DNA of 64,000 nucleotides, from the NCBI GenBank assembly GCA_019800895.1, contig JAHVKF010000003.1, positions 744,001-808,000 on the forward strand, read 5' to 3'. Within the stretch, counting starts at the first letter, position 1. Each line of letters starts with the position of its first letter. The notes beneath the pieces were generated by a model. The model saw nothing but the letters and a program-made list of their open reading frames with translations, did no database searches and was not told where the DNA came from. This document shows, in pieces, positions 54,648 to 62,732 of the stretch. The stretch comes from Halomonas denitrificans. Lineage in GTDB: Bacteria; Pseudomonadota; Gammaproteobacteria; Xanthomonadales; Wenzhouxiangellaceae. A program made the position numbers and the translations under genes.

Positions 54648-56993
54648 GTGGCACGAATCCCCAAGTTCTACAAGCTGTCGGTGACCGAGCGCGTGCGTGC
54701 GGTGCGCCAGCAGGGCCTGCTGTCGCCGCAGGATTTCCAGGCGCTGGTCAGCGGTGAGCACACGCTGGACGTCGACTCCGCCGACAAGATGATCGAGAAC
54801 GTGATCGGCGTGATGGGGCTGCCGGTCGGGCTGGGGCTGAATTTCCTGATCAACGGCCGCGAGTACGCGGTGCCCCTGGTCGTCGAGGAGCCGTCGATCG
54901 TCGCCGCGCTCAGCTCGGCGGCCAAGGTGGCGCGGGCCGGCGGCGGCTTCGAGGTCGAGAGCACGGAGCCGATTCTCATCGGCCAGATCCAGGTCGTCGA
55001 CGTGCCGCATCCGCAGCGGGCAAAGGCCGCGCTGCTGCAGCGCAAGGACGAGATCATCAATCTCGCCAACAGCCTGCACCCCAACATGGTCGCGCGCGGC
55101 GGCGGCGCCAAGGACCTCGAGGTCCACATCCACCCGTCATCGGGGCAGGGCGGCGACATGGTCGTGGCCCACCTGCTGGTCGATACGCGCGACGCGATGG
55201 GCGCCAACCTGGTCAACACGATGTGCGAAGGCGTCGCCTCGCTGGTCGAGAACATCGCCGAAGGCAAGGTGTTCCTGCGCATCCTGTCGAACCTGACCGA
55301 CCGGGCCATGGTCCGGGCGAAGGTGGCGATCCCGCTCGACGCGCTGGCCGGCAAGGGCTTCGACGGCGAGCAGGTCCGCGACGGCATCATCCTGGCCAAC
55401 GAGTTCGCGTCGATCGACCCCTATCGCGCGGCGACCCACAACAAGGGGATCATGAACGGAATCGACGCGGTTGCCCTGGCCACGGGCAACGACTGGCGCG
55501 CGATCGAGGCCGGCGCGCACGCCTGGGCCGCGCGCGGCTCGCACTACGCGTCGCTGACCCAGTGGACCCGCGGCGACGACGGCGCGCTGCTCGGCCAGCT
55601 CGAGATTCCCCTGAAGGTGGGCATCGTCGGCGGTCCGCTCCAGTCCAATCCCACGGTCGGCATGAACCTGCGCCTGCTCGGCGTCAAGACGGCGCGCGAG
55701 CTGGCCGAGGTGATGGGTGCGGTCGGCCTGGCGCAGAACTTCTCGGCGGTGCGCGCCCTGGTCACGGAAGGCATCCAGCAGGGCCACATGACCCTGCACG
55801 CACGCAGCGTGGTCGCCGCCGCCGGCGCCCCGCCGGAAATCTTCGACACGGTGGTCGACCGCCTGATCGCCTCCGGCGAGATCAAGATCTGGAAGGCGCG
55901 CGAGCTGGTCGGGGAGCTGGCCCGCAAGGGCCTGAACGAACGCCTCGAAGGCGGCGCCGAGCGCCAGGACGACAACCGCCCGACCGAGCTCGATGCGCCT
56001 GCGATGGCCGCCGGCCACGGCAAGATCATCCTGCTCGGTGAGCACGCCGTGGTCTACGGCCGCCACGCGGTGGCCGCGCCGGTGCCGCTGGCCATCCAGG
56101 CCCACGTCGAGAAGGGCGGCGACGGGGTCCAGATGATCATTCCGCGCTGGGGCGTGGAGCAGCGCCTGCACACGCGCAGCGAGAAGCAGCACTCCTTCGA
56201 CAAGTCGATGAACCTGATCCTGGAGACGCTGGGCCTGCAGGACGAAGCGATGCGGATCGAGATCTTCCCCAACGTGCCGCGCGCGATGGGCCTGGGCGGC
56301 TCGGCCGCGCTGGCGGTCGCGACGATCCGCGGGCTGGACCGGTGCTTCGAGCTGGGCCTCGACGACGAACAGGTCAACGCGCTGGCCTTCGAGTGCGAGA
56401 AGATCGCCCACGGCACGCCCTCGGGCATCGACAACACCCTGTCCACCTACGGCCGCGCGATGCTGTTCCGTTCCGGCGACGACCCGCTGCGCAGGGAGAT
56501 CGAGATCGCCACCCCGGTCGACCTGGTGGTCGGAATTTCGGGCATCGAGAGCCTGACGGCTGCGACCGTGGCCCGCGTGCGCAAGGCGCGCGAGGCGCAC
56601 CCGGCGCTGTACGACGACATCTTCGACCAGATCGATTCGCTGGTGCTGCAGGGCGTCGATGCGCTGGCCGACGTGTCCGTGGACAACCGGCTCGAAACGC
56701 TGGGCGAATTGATGAACGTCTGCCAGGGCCTGCTGAACGCGATGCAGGTCTCGAGCTGGGAACTGGAGGAAATGATCCAGATCGCGCGCCGCGAGGGCGC
56801 CCTGGGCGCCAAGCTGACCGGCGGCGGGGGCGGCGGCTCGATCATCGCCCTGTGCCCGCCGGGCGGAGAAACCGCGCCGAAGATCGAAGCGGCGCTGAAG
56901 GAGGCCGGCTACCAGGCCGTGCCGGTGACGATTGGCGGTGACGGCGGCGGTGACCGCGGTGACGGCGGCGGTCCGGCAGGGGGTGGGGCATGA
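54648..56993 (+). CDS. HMG-CoA reductase (class II)-mevalonate kinase fusion
   Basis: A 781-residue bifunctional protein. Residues ~1-440 are class II HMG-CoA reductase: ENVIGVMGLPVG (50-61), Glu81 in EEPSIVAA, RDAMGANLVNTM, Lys266 in HNKGIMNGID, Asp282 in GNDWRA and His380 in QQGHMTLHAR. These correspond to the catalytic Glu83, Lys267, Asp283 and His381 of the Pseudomonas mevalonii enzyme. After a short acidic/polar linker (~436-454), residues ~455-765 are mevalonate kinase: GHGKIILLGEHAVVYG, GLGGSAALAVATI, HGTPSGIDNTLSTYG (with the catalytic Asp) and LTGGGGGGSIIAL. A 20-residue Gly/Asp tail follows. CAGGAG precedes the GTG at 54648. HMG-CoA would pass directly to mevalonate-5-phosphate on one chain. 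Confidence 0.95.
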   Translation: MARIPKFYKLSVTERVRAVRQQGLLSPQDFQALVSGEHTLDVDSADKMIENVIGVMGLPVGLGLNFLINGREYAVPLVVEEPSIVAALSSAAKVARAGGGFEVESTEPILIGQIQVVDVPHPQRAKAALLQRKDEIINLANSLHPNMVARGGGAKDLEVHIHPSSGQGGDMVVAHLLVDTRDAMGANLVNTMCEGVASLVENIAEGKVFLRILSNLTDRAMVRAKVAIPLDALAGKGFDGEQVRDGIILANEFASIDPYRAATHNKGIMNGIDAVALATGNDWRAIEAGAHAWAARGSHYASLTQWTRGDDGALLGQLEIPLKVGIVGGPLQSNPTVGMNLRLLGVKTARELAEVMGAVGLAQNFSAVRALVTEGIQQGHMTLHARSVVAAAGAPPEIFDTVVDRLIASGEIKIWKARELVGELARKGLNERLEGGAERQDDNRPTELDAPAMAAGHGKIILLGEHAVVYGRHAVAAPVPLAIQAHVEKGGDGVQMIIPRWGVEQRLHTRSEKQHSFDKSMNLILETLGLQDEAMRIEIFPNVPRAMGLGGSAALAVATIRGLDRCFELGLDDEQVNALAFECEKIAHGTPSGIDNTLSTYGRAMLFRSGDDPLRREIEIATPVDLVVGISGIESLTAATVARVRKAREAHPALYDDIFDQIDSLVLQGVDALADVSVDNRLETLGELMNVCQGLLNAMQVSSWELEEMIQIARREGALGAKLTGGGGGGSIIALCPPGGETAPKIEAALKEAGYQAVPVTIGGDGGGDRGDGGGPAGGGA

Positions 56994-57583
56994 GCGCGTC
57001 CGCCGACCGAGCCGTCAACGAGAAGGTCTCCTTCGACGACGAACCGCTGATCCTGGTCGACGAGAACGACCGGGAGATCGGCCACCGCGACAAGGTCGAT
57101 TGCCACACGGGCCACGGCACGCTGCACCGGGCCTTTTCCGTGTTCCTGTTCGACGAGCAGGGCCGGGTATTGCTCCAGCGCCGCTCGAACGAGAAGCCGC
57201 TGTGGCCGTTGTACTGGTCGAACAGCTGCTGTTCCCACCCGCGCCGGGGCGAGGACCTCGACTACGCCACCGCCCGCCGCATGCGCGAGGAACTGGGTCT
57301 GGAGTCCGACCTCGAACGCCTCTACAGCTTCATCTACCAGGCCGACTTCGGCGACCGCGGCGCCGAGCACGAGTACTGCCATGTCTACATCGGCCGCGCC
57401 CGCGGCGAGGTCGAAGTCCACCCCGAGGAAATCGCCGAGTGGAAATGGATTTCTCCCGAAGACCTCGACGCCGAACTCGCCGCCCACCCCGAACGCTTCA
57501 CCCCCTGGTTCAAGATGGAATGGCTCGAACTGCGCACGACCTATGCGGATCGGGTGGAGGCGCTGGTCGGGGGGCGTGCCTGA
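56990..57583 (+). CDS. idi: isopentenyl-diphosphate delta-isomerase, type I
   Basis: A 197-residue Nudix-fold type I isomerase. GTLHRAFSVFLFD and WSNSCCSHPRRGED (Cys81 being the catalytic cysteine of the NSxCxHP motif) precede RMREELGLES (Nudix-like box) and EHEYCHVY with the catalytic Glu128. It interconverts IPP and DMAPP using Mg2+ or Mn2+, supplying ispA. Its ATG overlaps the fusion gene's stop (ATGA at 56990-56993). It is the last gene of the mevalonate run. Type I enzymes do not need FMN, unlike the type II isomerases that often accompany bacterial mevalonate operons. Confidence 0.96.
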   Translation: MSASADRAVNEKVSFDDEPLILVDENDREIGHRDKVDCHTGHGTLHRAFSVFLFDEQGRVLLQRRSNEKPLWPLYWSNSCCSHPRRGEDLDYATARRMREELGLESDLERLYSFIYQADFGDRGAEHEYCHVYIGRARGEVEVHPEEIAEWKWISPEDLDAELAAHPERFTPWFKMEWLELRTTYADRVEALVGGRA

Positions 57584-58321
57584 TTCCTTTTGGATGATGG
57601 ACGCGAAGATCGCAGAGCGGCAACGGGCGCGAAGGAAAAGCTTTGGGATTGAAAGTCGCTGGGCCCCGGCTCGAGGCCGGGGCGACGGAGCGGATCGGAT
57701 TGCCTGATTCTGTCGTCCCGCACTTGATGCGGGCCCCAGCCTTTGGCTTTGATCGGAGGGTAGTGCCAGCAACCTCCAGATGATCGGCGCGAAGAGGAGA
57801 AGGGGCGGAGGACGCGAAGGAAAACTGCGCAACAAGGATTTCTGTTGCACGTCGCATCGGCTGCCGACGGTTGCCGTAGGTTCAGATTGCCGTCGGCCTT
57901 CGAGCTGTTGCAAAGGTCCGTGGGGTTACGGTCGAAGTCGCTGGATCCCGCATCGAGTGCGGGACGACAGAATCAAGCAAACACAAACATTCCGTCGCCC
58001 GCCCCCGAGTGGGGGTCCAGCGACTTTCAGCTACATCGCGTTCCCTTCGCGGCATTGGCTGCCGACGGTTGCCGTAGGTTCGGATTGCCTTCGGCCTGCG
58101 AGCTGTTGCGAAGGTCCGTGGGGTTACGGTCGAAGTCGCTGGATCCCGCATCAAGTGCGGGACGACAGAATCAAGCAAAACACTCCGTCTCCCCGGCCTC
58201 GAGCCGGGGTCCAGAGACTTTCCTTTACATCGCTCTTCCTTTGCGTCCTCTGCCCCTTAGCGCCTTCGCGCCCATCAGCTAAAGGCTACGGCCACCCAAC
58301 CAGAACGAAGCCGGCCAGAGC
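57584..58321. other. non-coding region between idi and rluB
   Basis: It contains partial relatives of the 198-bp unit at 57630-57780 (GTCGTCCCGCACTTGATGCG at ~57714-57733), then the tandem pair. A run resembling CCTTTGCGTCCTCTGCCCC closes it. No gene or terminator hairpin specific to idi was found, though the many inverted DNA segments could serve. Confidence 0.6.
57859..58254 (+). repeat. tandem duplication of a ~198-bp unit downstream of idi
   Basis: GGCTGCCGACGGTTGCCGTA begins copy 1 at 57859 and copy 2 at 58057, giving a 198-bp period. Both copies carry GTGGGGTTACGGTCGAAGTC, the palindromic TCCCGCATC(A/G)AGTGCGGGA, and a closing GTCCAG(C/A)GACTTTC. They are around 85-90% alike by eye. 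No gene is supported here. Confidence 0.8.
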
Positions 58322-59218
58322 CTAGCGTCGTCGTCGAGGCGGTTTCGGTTCGCGGTCGGGTTTGCTGTCGTCGACGGCGACGAGTTCGGTGGCGCGGCCG
58401 GGGAGGCCGACGTCTTCTCGGAGCACTCGGTGGTCGATGGCGCCGAGGATCTTCCAGCGGCCGGGCTTGACGTCGGCGGGCAGGAAGACCGGGCCGAAGC
58501 GCACGCGCTTGAGGCGCGCGACCTGGGCGCCGACGGCGTCCCAGAGGCGGCGGACCTCGCGATTGCGACCTTCCATGATCGTCACCGTGTACCAGGTGTG
58601 CGATTCGGTTTCCTCGCCGATGACCAGGTCGGAGAAGTTGGCCATGCCGTCCTCGAGCTGCACGCCCTCGAGCAGGCGGGCGAGGTCGGCGTCGTCGACC
58701 TTGCCGCGGATTCGGCACAGGTATTCCCGATCGACGTTGCCGGAGGGATGCATCATCCGGTTGGCAAGCTCTCCGTCGGTGGTCAGGACCAGCAGTCCGG
58801 CCGTGTTCAGGTCGAGCCGGCCGACCGCGATCCAGCGCCCCGTCGGCGGCTTGGGCAGGGCATCGAACACGGTGCGGCGGCCTTCCGGGTCGTCGCGCGT
58901 CGTGACCTGGCCCTCGGGCTTGTGGTAGATCATCGTGCGGTGCTGGGCCGGGCGGGCCTTGACCGTGAAGCTGCGGCCGTCGACCTGGATGCGGTCGTCG
59001 GCGACCCCGCGCGTGCCGAGCTCGGCCGGCTTGCCGTTGACCCGGACCTGCCCGGCGGCGATCTTCGCTTCGATTGCGCGTCGCGACCCCAGTCCGGCCC
59101 CGGCCAGCAGCTTCTGCAGCCGCTCCCCGGACTCCGGCGGCATGCCGTGCGGACGCCGGCTGTCGCGGCGGACCGGCCTATCGCCGGTCTTCGGCTTCCC
59201 GCTCGTCTTCTTCGCCAT
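58322..59218 (-). CDS. rluB: ribosomal large-subunit pseudouridine synthase B (RluB-like)
   Basis: A 298-residue enzyme with an N-terminal S4 RNA-binding domain (ERLQKLLAGAGLGSRRAIEA) and an RsuA-type catalytic domain. The latter has GRLDLNTAGLLVLTTDGELA with the catalytic Asp (~136), and EGRNREVRRLWDAVGAQV. RluB makes Psi2605 in 23S rRNA. The ATG at 59218 overlaps scpB by 41 bp and gives a length like E. coli RluB (291). The same frame stays open to 59509 and could start at ATG 59464, adding 82 basic Lys/Arg/Thr/Ser residues that overlap scpB's acidic tail. An internal ATG at 59146 is also possible. The C-terminus is basic (PKPPRRRR). Confidence 0.87.
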   Translation of the reverse strand: MAKKTSGKPKTGDRPVRRDSRRPHGMPPESGERLQKLLAGAGLGSRRAIEAKIAAGQVRVNGKPAELGTRGVADDRIQVDGRSFTVKARPAQHRTMIYHKPEGQVTTRDDPEGRRTVFDALPKPPTGRWIAVGRLDLNTAGLLVLTTDGELANRMMHPSGNVDREYLCRIRGKVDDADLARLLEGVQLEDGMANFSDLVIGEETESHTWYTVTIMEGRNREVRRLWDAVGAQVARLKRVRFGPVFLPADVKPGRWKILGAIDHRVLREDVGLPGRATELVAVDDSKPDREPKPPRRRR

Positions 59219-60053
59219 CCGTTGCTTCGACGGCGTCCTGTTCGTCGCCTTGCTCGACGTCGGCTTCGAGCCCGTCGTCTTCCGACTCGGATCCGGTTTG
59301 CCCGGCGCCTTCTTCTTCGCCGTCGACCGGGCCGTCCGATTCTTGTCCGTCCGGCTGCTCTTCGGGGTCGAACTCGCGCTTGTCGTGCGCGTCGCTTTGC
59401 GAGTCGTCTTGCGAGCCGGCTTCGGGCTCGCCTTGCGCGTCGGTCGATTCGTTTTCTTGCTCATCGCTTCGGGTCTCGCTTGCCGGCCGATCGGGGTCGG
59501 ACAGCTCAAGTTCGGGTTCGAGGTTGTCGAGGTCGCGGATCTCGGCCAGGGTCGGCAGATCGCCGAGCCCCTTCAGGTTGAAATAGTCGAGGAAGTCCTT
59601 GGTCGTGCCCAGCAGTTCGGGCTTGCCCGGCACGTCGCGGTGGCCGACCACCTTGATCCAGTCGCGGTCCTGGAGCGTCTTCAGGATGTTCGCGCTCAGC
59701 GACACGCCGCGGATCTCCTCGATCTCGCCGCGGGTGATCGGCTGCCGATAGGCGATGATCGCCAGGGTCTCGAGCAGCGCGCGCGAGTAGCGCGGCGGCT
59801 TTTCGCTCCACAAGCGGGAGATCACCGGCATCAGCTTCTGGCGCACCTGCAGCCGGTAGCCGCCGGCGACCTCGACCAGCTCGACGGCGCGACCTTCGAG
59901 GTCGGAGTCGAGCGCGGCCAGCGCCTGGCGAATCAGCGAATGCCCCGGCTGTTCGTCTTCGTCGAACAGGCCGTTCAACTGGACCAGCGTCAGCGGCTGG
60001 CCGGCCGCGAGCAGCGCGGCTTCGATGTATTGCTTGAGCTTGTCGGGATCCAT
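59178..60053 (-). CDS. scpB: segregation and condensation protein B
   Basis: A 291-residue ScpB. Residues 1-175 hold the two winged-helix domains: KQYIEAALLAAGQPLTLVQL, ALLETLAIIAYRQPITRGEI and LLGTTKDFLDYFNLKGLGDL. ScpB bridges ScpA and stabilises the Smc-ScpAB complex that condenses and segregates chromosomes. Unusually, residues ~185-291 form a ~105-residue acidic, low-complexity tail (repeats of DGQESDGPVDGEEEG type), probably disordered. It ends inside the overlapping basic frame of rluB. The 130-bp gap to scpA contains a dispersed repeat. Confidence 0.93.
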   Translation of the reverse strand: MDPDKLKQYIEAALLAAGQPLTLVQLNGLFDEDEQPGHSLIRQALAALDSDLEGRAVELVEVAGGYRLQVRQKLMPVISRLWSEKPPRYSRALLETLAIIAYRQPITRGEIEEIRGVSLSANILKTLQDRDWIKVVGHRDVPGKPELLGTTKDFLDYFNLKGLGDLPTLAEIRDLDNLEPELELSDPDRPASETRSDEQENESTDAQGEPEAGSQDDSQSDAHDKREFDPEEQPDGQESDGPVDGEEEGAGQTGSESEDDGLEADVEQGDEQDAVEATDGEEDEREAEDRR

Positions 60054-60130
60054 TGATAAGCGGGTTTCGAGAGATTGGGGTCAGGGTCGATGTGTCGGTC
60101 GAGCGTCCGATCCGGAAATCGCTGCATTTC

Positions 60131-60165
60131 TCATCTGCGTTCATCCGCGTTCATCTGCGGTAAAG
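60131..60165. repeat. dispersed TTCATCCGCGTTCATCTGCG repeat between scpB and scpA
   Basis: TCATCTGCGTTCATCCGCGT followed by TCATCTGCGGTAAA has inverted relatives at 12687-12715 and a degenerate direct copy at 21579-21611. It lies within the gap of the scpA-scpB pair. Confidence 0.65.
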
Positions 60166-60183
60166 CAATTTCAGGGGTGGGGT

Positions 60184-61029
60184 TCAGGCGGTTTCCTCGT
60201 GGCCCGGCGCCCGCAGGTAGATCTGGCCGAACAGCTCCTGCTGGACCAGGTCGACGAGGTGCTCGCGCAGCAGTTCGAGCAGGGCGAGGAAGGTCACGAC
60301 AGCGCCGAGACGGCCCTCGTCGAGGTCGAACATCTCCTCGAAGCGGACGAACTCCTTCGCCTTCAGCGACTGGACGATGCGGCTCATCCGCTCGCGCACG
60401 CTCAGCGGCTCGGACTGGATGCTGTGCTGGGCGAACAGCTCGGCCCGGGCCATCACGTCGCGCAGGGCCAGCAGCAGTTCCTTCAGGTCGACCTCCGGCG
60501 GCACGCGCACCGGCTTGTCGTCGACGACTTCGGCGCTGGCCACGACGATGTCGCGCTCGAGGCGCGGCAGCTCGTCGAGGTCCTCGGCGGCCTGCTTGAA
60601 GCGCTCGTACTCCTGCAGCCGGCGGATCAGCTCGGCGCGCGGATCGCCTTCGTCCTCCTCTTCGACCTTCGGCCGGGGCAGCAGCATGCGCGACTTGATC
60701 TCGGCCAGGATCGCGGCCATCACCAGGTACTCGGCGGCCAGCTCCAGCCGCATGTCCTGCATCATTTCGATGTAGCCGGTGTACTGGCGGGTGATCTCCG
60801 CGATCGGGATGTCGAGGATGTCGATGTTCTGGCGCCGGATCAGGTACAGCAGCAGGTCCAGCGGACCCTCGAAGGCGTCGAGGAACACTTCCAGCGCGTC
60901 GGGCGGTATGTACAGGTCGTCGGGCAGTTTCAGCAGCGGTTCGCCACGGACCGTGGCCAGTGGAATCTGCTGCTGCTGGGCCCGCTCCTGCTGCGCGTGT
61001 TCTTCGGCGGTCCGGACGGTGTCGCTCAT
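60184..61029 (-). CDS. scpA: segregation and condensation protein A
   Basis: A 281-residue kleisin. After ~40 polar residues (EEHAQQERAQQQQ), the N-terminal domain begins VFLDAFEGPLDLLLYLIRRQ, the ScpA signature that binds the Smc neck. The middle is charged and helical with PRPKVEEEDEGDP. The C-terminal winged helix (GRLGAVVTFLALLELLREHL) binds the Smc head. ScpA closes the ring of the Smc-ScpAB condensin. The start at ATG 61029 was preferred because in-frame starts upstream add only polar sequence overlapping the divergent promoter. Smc itself is about 2.3 kb away, separately transcribed. Confidence 0.94.
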   Translation of the reverse strand: MSDTVRTAEEHAQQERAQQQQIPLATVRGEPLLKLPDDLYIPPDALEVFLDAFEGPLDLLLYLIRRQNIDILDIPIAEITRQYTGYIEMMQDMRLELAAEYLVMAAILAEIKSRMLLPRPKVEEEDEGDPRAELIRRLQEYERFKQAAEDLDELPRLERDIVVASAEVVDDKPVRVPPEVDLKELLLALRDVMARAELFAQHSIQSEPLSVRERMSRIVQSLKAKEFVRFEEMFDLDEGRLGAVVTFLALLELLREHLVDLVQQELFGQIYLRAPGHEETA

Positions 61030-61070
61030 CGGCGGCAGTGTAGCAGCCCGTTCCGGTCCGGTGCGCTCGT

Positions 61071-61076
61071 TATACT
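61071..61076 (+). promoter_or_regulatory. -10-like element between scpA and yciI
   Basis: TATACT on the plus strand, with TATAAC overlapping on the minus strand, lies 37 bp before the yciI start and 42 bp before the scpA start. This short divergent region probably serves both genes. Confidence 0.4.
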
Positions 61077-61112
61077 GCCGGGTCCGTCCCATCGACACAG
61101 CCCGGAGCGCCC

Positions 61113-61412
61113 GTGCTCTACATGATTCTCGGCATCGAGTCCGACGACGGCCTGGCCGGCCGCAAGGCGGCGCGGGCCGATCATCTCGCGCGCCTCGACG
61201 CCCTGCGCGACGATGGTCGGCTGGTACTGGCCGGACCGCTGCCGGCGATCGACGCGGAGGATCCCGGCCCGGCCGGATTCAGCGGATCGCTGGTGGTCGC
61301 CGAATTCGAATCGCTGGACGCCGCACGCGACTGGGCCGCGGCCGACCCCTACATCGCCGCGGGCGCGTGGACCGGAGCCGAAGTGCGACCGTTCCGGCAG
61401 GTGCTGCCGTGA
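61113..61412 (+). CDS. yciI: YciI family protein
   Basis: A 99-residue dimeric ferredoxin-like protein. HLARLDALRDDGRLVLAGPL and SLVVAEFESLDAARDWAAAD followed by PYIAAGAW are the full YciI pattern, with the conserved His24 and Asp79 region. GTG 61113 is taken as the start because it gives the E. coli-like MLY N-terminus. The biochemical role is unknown; it may be a small hydrolase or dioxygenase. Its stop overlaps the bolA start (GTGA). Confidence 0.92.
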   Translation: MLYMILGIESDDGLAGRKAARADHLARLDALRDDGRLVLAGPLPAIDAEDPGPAGFSGSLVVAEFESLDAARDWAAADPYIAAGAWTGAEVRPFRQVLP

Positions 61413-61705
61413 GTGCCGAGCGGCCGTCCGGCATCGACCCGGAGGTGACCGCCCGGCGCGTCGCCATGATCCGCGAACGAATCGAGGCGGCGCTGGACCC
61501 GGACGCGCTGGACGTGATCGACGAATCGCACCTGCACGTCGGCCACCCGGGTGCGCGGGACGGCCGCGGGCACTTCCGCGTCCGGATCCGGTCGGAGGAA
61601 CTGGCCGCGCAGTCGAGGATCGCACGCCACCGCTCGATCTATGCGGCGCTCGGCGACCTGATGACGACCGACATCCACGCCCTGGCCATCGACGTCGAGG
61701 ACTGA
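61409..61705 (+). CDS. bolA: BolA family protein
   Basis: A 98-residue BolA. It has an N-terminal lead, then DESHLHVGHPGARDGRGHFR (containing the variable His used with monothiol glutaredoxin to bind a [2Fe-2S] cluster) and RIARHRSIYAALGDLMTTDI. BolA proteins work with Grx4-type glutaredoxins in iron-sulphur and iron sensing, and in morphology under stress. The GTG start at 61409 overlaps the yciI stop, so the pair is translationally coupled. The yciI-bolA order is common in gammaproteobacteria near the terminus operon yciABC. Confidence 0.92.
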   Translation: MSAERPSGIDPEVTARRVAMIRERIEAALDPDALDVIDESHLHVGHPGARDGRGHFRVRIRSEELAAQSRIARHRSIYAALGDLMTTDIHALAIDVED

Positions 61706-61747
61706 CCGGGCCGGGCGACGAATTTCATTCGAGAACAAGGGTTCGAT

Positions 61748-62653
61748 ATGTTCTGCAACAAATTGATAAAAAGCGCTTTCTTCCTGCCGGCTGCTGTCCT
61801 TCTCACGGCCTGCGGCGCCGACGACGAGGCCCGCTGGGTGCACGAGGACGACGTCGTGCTGGTCGAGGTCGGCGGCGAGCCCGTGACCAAGGCGATGCTG
61901 GAAGTGGTCATGGAAAACGGCGGTGTGGGCGAAGACGACACGGAGCGGATGCGCGAACTGCTCGACGGCCTGATCCGCCTGCAGGTGGTGGCCAATGCCG
62001 CGGAGCAGCAGGGTCTGTCCGACGATCCCAAGGTTCGCGCCGAGCGCCGGATCGCCGATCTCCGGGTGCAGAACGTGCGCTTCCTCGACCGCTACCGCGA
62101 AGATAACCCGGTCACCGAGGGCGACATCCAGCGGGCCTACCGCGAGCAGGTGGAGCGGTCGGGCCGGGCGCGCTACCGGATCGAGGCGGTCCCCTTCGAG
62201 CAGCAGTCCGAGGCGCTGGCCGCGCTGGACGCGGTCGAACGGGGCGAGCGCGACTTCGCCGACGTGGTGGCGGTGGCCGAGGCCAGCGGGGCGACGGTCG
62301 TGCGGCCGGACTGGATCGACTTGAGCCAGGTGCCGGCGAGCTTCGCCGAGAGCCTGGAAGAGGCCGAGGCCGGCGAGGTGCTGCCGGTGCCGCAGGCGAT
62401 GGGCGATTCCTGGCTCGCCGTGCGCGTGCTGGCGATCGACGACCTCGAGCCCCCGCCGCTGGCCGATGTGCGCGAGGGCATCCGGCGCACGCTGACCGCG
62501 CGCCAGGGCGAGGCGCTGGTCGAGGAACTGTTCCAGGGCGCAGAGATCGTGCCGATGCTGCCGATGACGGCTGCGGACCCGGAAGTCGATTCCGACCGCG
62601 AGCCGGATGCGGACGGTCCTTCCGGCGATCCGTCCGGCGCGCGTTCGGAGTAG
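61748..62653 (+). CDS. PpiC/SurA-like peptidyl-prolyl isomerase lipoprotein
   Basis: A 301-residue lipoprotein. The lipobox LLTAC puts Cys22 at the mature N-terminus, followed by GADDEARW with Asp at +3-4. A SurA-N-like helical segment (ITKAMLEVVMENGGVGEDDT, RELLDGLIRLQVVANAAEQQ) is followed by a parvulin-like domain (RIEAVPFEQQSEALAALDAV, DFADVVAVAE, PQAMGDSWLAVRVLAID). Typical parvulin catalytic histidines are not obvious, so activity is doubtful. Such proteins assist folding of secreted and outer-membrane proteins. It starts 42 bp after bolA, probably in the same transcript. A low-complexity Asp/Pro/Ser tail ends it. Confidence 0.82.
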   Translation: MFCNKLIKSAFFLPAAVLLTACGADDEARWVHEDDVVLVEVGGEPVTKAMLEVVMENGGVGEDDTERMRELLDGLIRLQVVANAAEQQGLSDDPKVRAERRIADLRVQNVRFLDRYREDNPVTEGDIQRAYREQVERSGRARYRIEAVPFEQQSEALAALDAVERGERDFADVVAVAEASGATVVRPDWIDLSQVPASFAESLEEAEAGEVLPVPQAMGDSWLAVRVLAIDDLEPPPLADVREGIRRTLTARQGEALVEELFQGAEIVPMLPMTAADPEVDSDREPDADGPSGDPSGARSE

Positions 62654-62732
62654 CTCGCGGAACGAGCCGCGGAATCGGGCGGCGGAATCGGACCGCAGAA
62701 TCGGACGGCGGCGCCGGCGCCGCCGATCGCGC

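Noticed and set aside
51624-57583. The mevalonate cluster as a recently acquired island
   Set aside because: Base composition and codon use look like those of the surrounding core genes, and no mobile element or repeat borders it.
57859-58254. The 198-bp tandem pair as a CRISPR array
   Set aside because: There are only two long units without short repeat-spacer alternation, and no cas gene is in the window.
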